Shown here: in pieces, positions 23,308 to 26,215 of the stretch | How positions within the stretch are numbered: the stretch's first letter is position 1 | How the letters are laid out: each line of letters opens with the position of its first letter | IMG/VR virus record: IMGVR_UViG_3300019764_000020 | Coordinates: 1-26,215 of that record | Length of the DNA: 26,215 nt | Origin: a virus | Reading direction: 5' to 3' (one strand) | Notes under the pieces: generated by a model | Told to the model about the DNA's origin: nothing | The model's database searches: none | Seen by the model: the letters and a program-made list of their open reading frames with translations, nothing else | Made by a program: the position numbers and the translations under genes

Positions 23308-23644
23308 TTTCTTTGATTTTAGAGTTTCTTATAACTGTTCTAACCTCATTCAAAAAAGCCTTTTCAATTCTTTCCAACAAAAACAACTCTTTAAAATTGA
23401 ACTCGACTTTATATTTGCTGCTTCTTTTTTGAGTGAATAAAGACCTTTTAACCTCGCAACCAAAAGCGGAAAGCATTTTAATCACATGATGATTCTTTAA
23501 CTCAAAATAATCATAGAAAGCTAAATCAGATGTTTTAATTAACTTTATTTTACTTTCAAGATAAGTACTAGTCTTATCTTTTAAAGCTTCACCAAAAGCC
23601 TCTGATAAGGCTTGAGGTGAAAATTTTATTTGCGGGCTAATCAT
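23294..23644 (-). CDS. Helical early protein, unknown function
   Basis: A 116-residue protein, Lys/Glu-rich and mainly helical (ALSEAFGEALKDKTSTYLESKIKLIKTSDLAFYDYFEL). A central part (NHHVIKMLSAFGCEVKRSLFTQKRSSKYKVEFNFKELF) could be a small alpha/beta unit. It overlaps the following gene by 14 bases and follows a 42-residue gene by 6 bases, so it is in one operon with them. No family is recognised. Confidence 0.5.
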   Translation of the reverse strand: MISPQIKFSPQALSEAFGEALKDKTSTYLESKIKLIKTSDLAFYDYFELKNHHVIKMLSAFGCEVKRSLFTQKRSSKYKVEFNFKELFLLERIEKAFLNEVRTVIRNSKIKENEER

Positions 23645-23650
23645 TAGTTT

Positions 23651-23779
23651 TTAAATTAATATCATTTGACCACATGAAAAAGTAACTACATTTCCTTTAA
23701 TAGTGAAATCAAATATTTGCTTTCCATTTCTGTAAAAACTAATTTTATTTGTATGTTTGTCTTTTCTTGAAGTAATCAT
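23651..23779 (-). CDS. Small 42-residue protein of the early operon
   Basis: A short frame starting at ATG 23777-23779, 44 bases after a strong promoter. Protein: MITSRKDKHTNKISFYRNGKQ followed by IFDFTIKGNVVTFSCGQMILI, a basic start and a beta-rich end. It is the first gene after the promoter and ends 6 bases before the next gene's ATG, which argues it is translated. No family is recognised. Confidence 0.55.
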   Translation of the reverse strand: MITSRKDKHTNKISFYRNGKQIFDFTIKGNVVTFSCGQMILI

Positions 23780-23822
23780 ATCTCTTATTTTTAAATTAAA
23801 TTAATATCTCATTTTGTTAATA

Positions 23823-23854
23823 CAAATATAAGAAAGTTTAATTTATTAAACAAA
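23823..23854 (-). promoter_or_regulatory. Bacteroidetes-type promoter for the 23779 operon
   Basis: On the minus strand TTTG (23854-23851), then 20 bases, then TATATTTG (23830-23823). Immediately upstream of the -33 box are two ATGTTTT copies spaced by ATAGC. A terminator (23879-23909) lies behind it, so this starts a fresh transcription unit. Confidence 0.75.
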
Positions 23855-23878
23855 TATAAAAACATGCTATAAAACATA

Positions 23879-23909
23879 AAAAGCGCAATGTTTTGAATAT
23901 TACGCTTTT
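23879..23909 (-). terminator. Terminator after the 23965 gene
   Basis: AAAAGCGCAAT (23879-23889) pairs with ATTACGCTTTT (23899-23909), eleven pairs with one G.T and a 9-base loop. On the minus strand the 3' arm ends in TTTTT. It is placed 56 bases after the stop of the minus-strand gene at 23965. Confidence 0.7.
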
Positions 23910-23964
23910 GAGAGGGGTTTTTGTTTAAGTGTTTAGAATAAAAAAATAATATTATTATTTTCAC

Positions 23965-24462
23965 TTACTTTTTTTCGATAGCTAAATCTTTTTCTATCCA
24001 TCCAAAAATATCAAAATGCCATTCAAATAACTTTTGAAACATTTGAATCTGACTTGGAATTGCTACGTTAACACCTTTTTTTGTTTTGACAAATCGAAAC
24101 ATTCTAGGCGTATACCCAAAAGTAAAATCAATACGCCATAACTTGAAATAAACAATATAACTATTATACTCTGACCTAATATCATGACTTTGAAAATCGG
24201 TTAAGTATCTTTCATCAAAAGTCATTTTCATTAACTCAACAATCGGCACAATCTTTTCCCCGTTGTGAGTTATTTCTTCTGTTAATTGAGATAGGGGTCG
24301 TACACTAGGATAGAAATTAGACAAAGGATAGTTATCTCTCGATTCTGTAAAACTCACTCTTAAATCATTATCTATAATTTCACATCCGCATAAATGTAAT
24401 TTACCTTTTGCAAATTCAAGTTCAGTCCCTAAAAAATTTCTAATTTCTTCTATTTTTATCAT
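23965..24462 (-). CDS. Conserved phage protein, unknown function
   Basis: A 165-residue protein. The parts PLSQLTEEITHNGEKIVPIVEL (about 56-77) and LFEWHFDIFGWIEKDLAIEKK (about 145-165) match, as I recall, a protein found in many phages and mobile elements of Bacteroidetes, in which the endings 'L-x-E-W-H-F-D-x-F-G-x-I-x-x-x-L-A-I' recur. No function is assigned to that family. The start overlaps the upstream gene by 23 bases, which fits coupled translation. A terminator follows the gene. Confidence 0.6.
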   Translation of the reverse strand: MIKIEEIRNFLGTELEFAKGKLHLCGCEIIDNDLRVSFTESRDNYPLSNFYPSVRPLSQLTEEITHNGEKIVPIVELMKMTFDERYLTDFQSHDIRSEYNSYIVYFKLWRIDFTFGYTPRMFRFVKTKKGVNVAIPSQIQMFQKLFEWHFDIFGWIEKDLAIEKK

Positions 24463-24745
24463 AATTATCTATTTTATTTATTAGTTTATTAATTTGACTC
24501 AACAACATAGGCATTCTATTAAAATAAACACAAAAATAAATCGCCCTAAGCAAATAAATTCTATCATTGAACGGAATGTATGACTTATTTTCCAACCTAC
24601 TTAAAATTCGCTCTATATCGCTTTTAACAACGTTAAAAACAGTCATAGAGTTATCAATGTGATTTAAAGCATCAGAATAGCATACAAAACGTTTACCATC
24701 TGCTGTTAACCATTCTTGTTTATATTTTATTGGCTTTAGTTTCAT
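24440..24745 (-). CDS. Small early protein, unknown function
   Basis: A 101-residue protein (MKLKPIKYKQEWLTADGKRFVCYSDALNHID...). It has a basic start, a possible helix bundle (VFNVVKSDIERILSRLENKS, then DRIYLLRAIYFCVYFNRMPMLLSQINKLINKI), and a highly charged end (NYDKNRRN). It overlaps the next gene (23965-24462) by 23 bases. No motif or family is recognised. Confidence 0.48.
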   Translation of the reverse strand: MKLKPIKYKQEWLTADGKRFVCYSDALNHIDNSMTVFNVVKSDIERILSRLENKSYIPFNDRIYLLRAIYFCVYFNRMPMLLSQINKLINKIDNYDKNRRN

Positions 24746-24795
24746 TATTTATTAAATACATCTTCTTTAAATTTTAAATACTTTTTTTTTACATC

Positions 24796-25008
24796 TTATT
24801 TCTTAAAAACCTCGATGTTGGTTTTTGTTTTTACTACAATTTCTATACTATCACTAACATTAGTTAGTAACTCTATCGTTTCGTTAACATCTGAGGTGAA
24901 CACTTTTAAACAGTTATCAAACTCGAACATTGCTAGAAATACAGAATAACCACTCAACAATCTTTCTGCCTCTATTGCTTTTTTTAAATTCAAATAATAT
25001 TTTTCCAT
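24796..25008 (-). CDS. Small early protein, unknown function
   Basis: A 70-residue protein with a helical N-terminus (MEKYYLNLKKAIEAERLLSGYSVFLAMFEFD) and a beta-like C-terminal half (SDSIEIVVKTKTNIEVFKK). A promoter lies 14 bases upstream, which supports it as the first gene of a unit running through 24440 and 23965. No family is recognised. Confidence 0.48.
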   Translation of the reverse strand: MEKYYLNLKKAIEAERLLSGYSVFLAMFEFDNCLKVFTSDVNETIELLTNVSDSIEIVVKTKTNIEVFKK

Positions 25009-25021
25009 CTCTTTTTTTTTA

Positions 25022-25053
25022 CAAAACTATAAAAAGCAATTCTAAAAATACAA
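25022..25053 (-). promoter_or_regulatory. Promoter upstream of the 25008 gene
   Basis: On the minus strand TTG (25053-25051), 21 bases, then TAGTTTTG (25029-25022), 13 bases before the ATG. The motif TTAACATATG lies just upstream of the -33 box. Confidence 0.6.
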
Positions 25054-25065
25054 TTTAAGCATATG

Positions 25066-25284
25066 TTAAAGAACACGTTTTAACCGATGTTTTAATTTCT
25101 TTAAAGAGTGAAATTTTCCATTTAAATAATACCCTTTATTCCCATTTTTGAAAGTTTGCTTAATTTCACGCTCAGAAATATATTTAAATTTACACAATTT
25201 ATCTTTAGTTATGAATGATTTTCGATACATAACCTTATTTTTTACTATGTAGTTTTCAAAACCAATTAATTTAAAGATAATCAT
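25066..25284 (-). CDS. Small basic protein, unknown function
   Basis: A 72-residue, very Lys-rich protein (about 20 Lys) with the line YYLNGKFHSLKKLKHRLKRVL at the C-terminus. Similar short basic proteins with a 'G-Y-Y-x-N-x-K-F-x-S-L-K-x-L' ending are known to me from Bacteroidetes phages and may bind nucleic acid; that is memory, not a search. It starts 46 bases past the R''-like box behind methyltransferase 2. No promoter of good quality is seen. Confidence 0.48.
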   Translation of the reverse strand: MIIFKLIGFENYIVKNKVMYRKSFITKDKLCKFKYISEREIKQTFKNGNKGYYLNGKFHSLKKLKHRLKRVL

Positions 25285-25329
25285 GATATTGTAGCGTTTT
25301 TAGTACAAAGACTATAAATAAAGTACACC

Positions 25330-25338
25330 GTTAGGCTC
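25330..25338 (-). repeat. R''-like box after methyltransferase 2
   Basis: On the minus strand this reads GAGCCTAAC, 2 bases after the methyltransferase stop, and GCCTAAC fits the integron R'' consensus RYYYAAC. It is the exact inverted repeat of 26031-26039 upstream of the same gene. Confidence 0.6.
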
Positions 25339-25340
25339 AA

Positions 25341-26003
25341 CTAAAACAGCGACAAAACAGCCGTTTCACGTTTGAGCCAGTTAATTGCATTTTGATAATA
25401 TTCTTTGTCAATTTCGCAAGCTGTCAAAGATAAATTCATTTTATCATACTTATTCATTTTATCAATTGCCAATCCGTGTGAACCACTTCCGAAATGTGTA
25501 TCTAATATTTTATAATTTTCTTTTGCGTAATTTTTTAATAGCCATTGATATAAATCAATAGGTTTTTGCGTCGGGTGTTGTGTGCCGTCTTTTTTTAATA
25601 TAGCTCTGTTCTTTGTCCATATTCGTGTTGGACAATCAAAAGAACTATAAGCAAGCTCACAATCTGACATAGTTAAACCGTGCTGAGCTTTATCCCAAAT
25701 AATCCACCCTTTATGCCCTTCTTTTAAATGTTCTACAAAGTAATTTGCACCCCAAATAATTTGATTTTTTGAAACTCTGAAAAGTTCTGTAAAATATTCA
25801 GGCGGTGGTATTTCTTTATCCCATCCTTTTTTTTTATGATTTTTTCTGTCTGATTTTTTACCTTTGATATTCTCTTTTTGTCCGTCAATTCCAATACCAT
25901 AAGGTGGGTCAACTATTGCTAAATCGAAATGATTATCTGAATATCTTTTCATCAAATCAATATTGCTTTCATTTGTAATTTCTATATTCTCGTTTATTTT
26001 CAT
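25341..26003 (-). CDS. Beta-class DNA methyltransferase
   Basis: A 220-residue enzyme of the N6-adenine/N4-cytosine beta class. Motif IV is VDPPYGIGIDG (residues 31-41), HPTQKP is at 143-148, and the SAM motif I is ILDTHFGSGS at about 166-175. All key residues are intact, so this copy should be active. Phage methyltransferases of this size usually methylate a short site and protect DNA against restriction; no cognate nuclease is beside it. It has a Lys/Gly-rich insert after motif IV (QKENIKGKKSDRKNHKKKGWDKE) compared with methyltransferase 1. It is bounded by 9-bp inverted repeats, with an attC-like hairpin before it. Confidence 0.85.
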   Translation of the reverse strand: MKINENIEITNESNIDLMKRYSDNHFDLAIVDPPYGIGIDGQKENIKGKKSDRKNHKKKGWDKEIPPPEYFTELFRVSKNQIIWGANYFVEHLKEGHKGWIIWDKAQHGLTMSDCELAYSSFDCPTRIWTKNRAILKKDGTQHPTQKPIDLYQWLLKNYAKENYKILDTHFGSGSHGLAIDKMNKYDKMNLSLTACEIDKEYYQNAINWLKRETAVLSLF

Positions 26004-26030
26004 TTGATAAGTTTGATTAGTAAAAAAAGA

Positions 26031-26102
26031 GAGCCTAACATGTGCTTGTAGTCAATTTTGCCTGAAAAAGGCAAAACAGCCACAAGCACCACCGTTATGC
26101 AC
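26031..26102 (-). repeat. attC-like hairpin upstream of methyltransferase 2
   Basis: On the minus strand: GCATAAC (26100-26094, R''-like), GG spacer region, GTGCTTGT (26089-26082), an inner hairpin TTTTGCC/GGCAAAA (26076-26070 with 26062-26056), ACAAGCAC (26049-26042), then GTTAGGC (26039-26033, exact R' consensus GTTRRRY). Length about 70 bases, within the attC range. It follows the stop of the partial gene at 26112 by 11 bases, as attC sites follow cassette genes. Confidence 0.58.
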
Positions 26103-26111
26103 AATGATTAA

Positions 26112-26215
26112 TTAAACTGGTCGATTATTGGACAATAATTGTTCTTTATTTAGATACTTACACGTTTCGCATTTAGGATATTCTATTTTATTAGCATTTT
26201 TGATGATAAATTCAA
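26112..26215 (-). CDS. C-terminal end of an unknown protein (5' part outside window)
   Basis: The last 33 codons of a minus-strand frame, stop TAA at 26112-26114. The visible protein ends EFIIKNANKIEYPKCETCKYLNKEQLLSNNRPV. One CxxC pair (CETC) hints at a metal-binding knuckle. It is followed 11 bases on by the attC-like hairpin, so it would be the preceding gene in a cassette-like array. Nothing else can be said from the part seen. Confidence 0.5.
   Translation of the reverse strand, partial: EFIIKNANKIEYPKCETCKYLNKEQLLSNNRPV

Noticed and set aside
19335-23432. Plus-strand frames opposite methyltransferase 1, SSB, Bet and the 23294 gene
   Set aside because: Antisense to recognised or operon genes, rich in Phe/Ser/Leu as expected of reverse reading of AT-rich genes.
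25285-25329. Promoter for the 25284 gene within TATAGTCTTTG
   Set aside because: The box has an extra base compared with TANNTTTG and no TTTG at the right distance.
1-26215. tRNA genes, integrase, attachment site
   Set aside because: No cloverleaf with CCA-like end, recombinase motif or tRNA fragment was seen by eye; a tRNAscan and profile search would be needed to exclude them fully.

Overview
The window looks like part of a tailed-phage or prophage genome from a Bacteroidetes host, most likely a Flavobacteriaceae member. Three things point there. The DNA is very AT-rich. Promoters have the Bacteroidetes form (TTTG or TTG, about 20 bases, TANNTTTG) in front of several transcription units, and Shine-Dalgarno sites are mostly absent. 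The proteins resemble families typical of Flavobacterium phages. The long TP901-type tape measure gene (803 codons) with tail tube and tail tip genes indicates a long-tailed siphovirus. No integrase or repressor is visible, so lifestyle cannot be decided from this window.

Plus strand, 1-18810, is the late (virion) region in the usual order: end of the terminase large subunit, an inserted virion-protein gene with its own promoter, a small membrane peptide, portal, a minor head protein split into two separately transcribed parts, scaffold-like protein, head decoration-like protein, major capsid protein, four small head-tail connector genes, tail tube protein, tail chaperone with a possible -1 frame extension, tape measure, two large tail tip/adhesin genes with LamG-like domains, two coiled-coil proteins, one more tail-region protein, and a membrane-anchored protein of unknown role with its own promoter. 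Hairpin terminators lie after the first minor head part, the capsid and the tail tube genes.

Minus strand, 26215-18933, is the early/replication region, read right to left and converging on the late region at two stacked hairpins (18836-18924). It holds a Bet/RecT annealing protein, a partner protein of unknown function, SSB, a DUF1064-type nuclease, a zinc-ribbon protein, many small unknown proteins, and two related beta-class DNA methyltransferases.

The most interesting signal is around those two methyltransferases. Each is bounded by 9-bp inverted repeats whose sequence differs between the two genes but is self-complementary within each (GTTAGCAAC/GTTGCTAAC and GTTAGGCTC/GAGCCTAAC). Each is preceded by a 70-80 bp hairpin built like an integron attC site. 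This is the pattern expected of integron-type gene cassettes, here apparently inside a phage early operon and with no integron integrase in view. It is an inference from sequence layout and needs a fold/model search.
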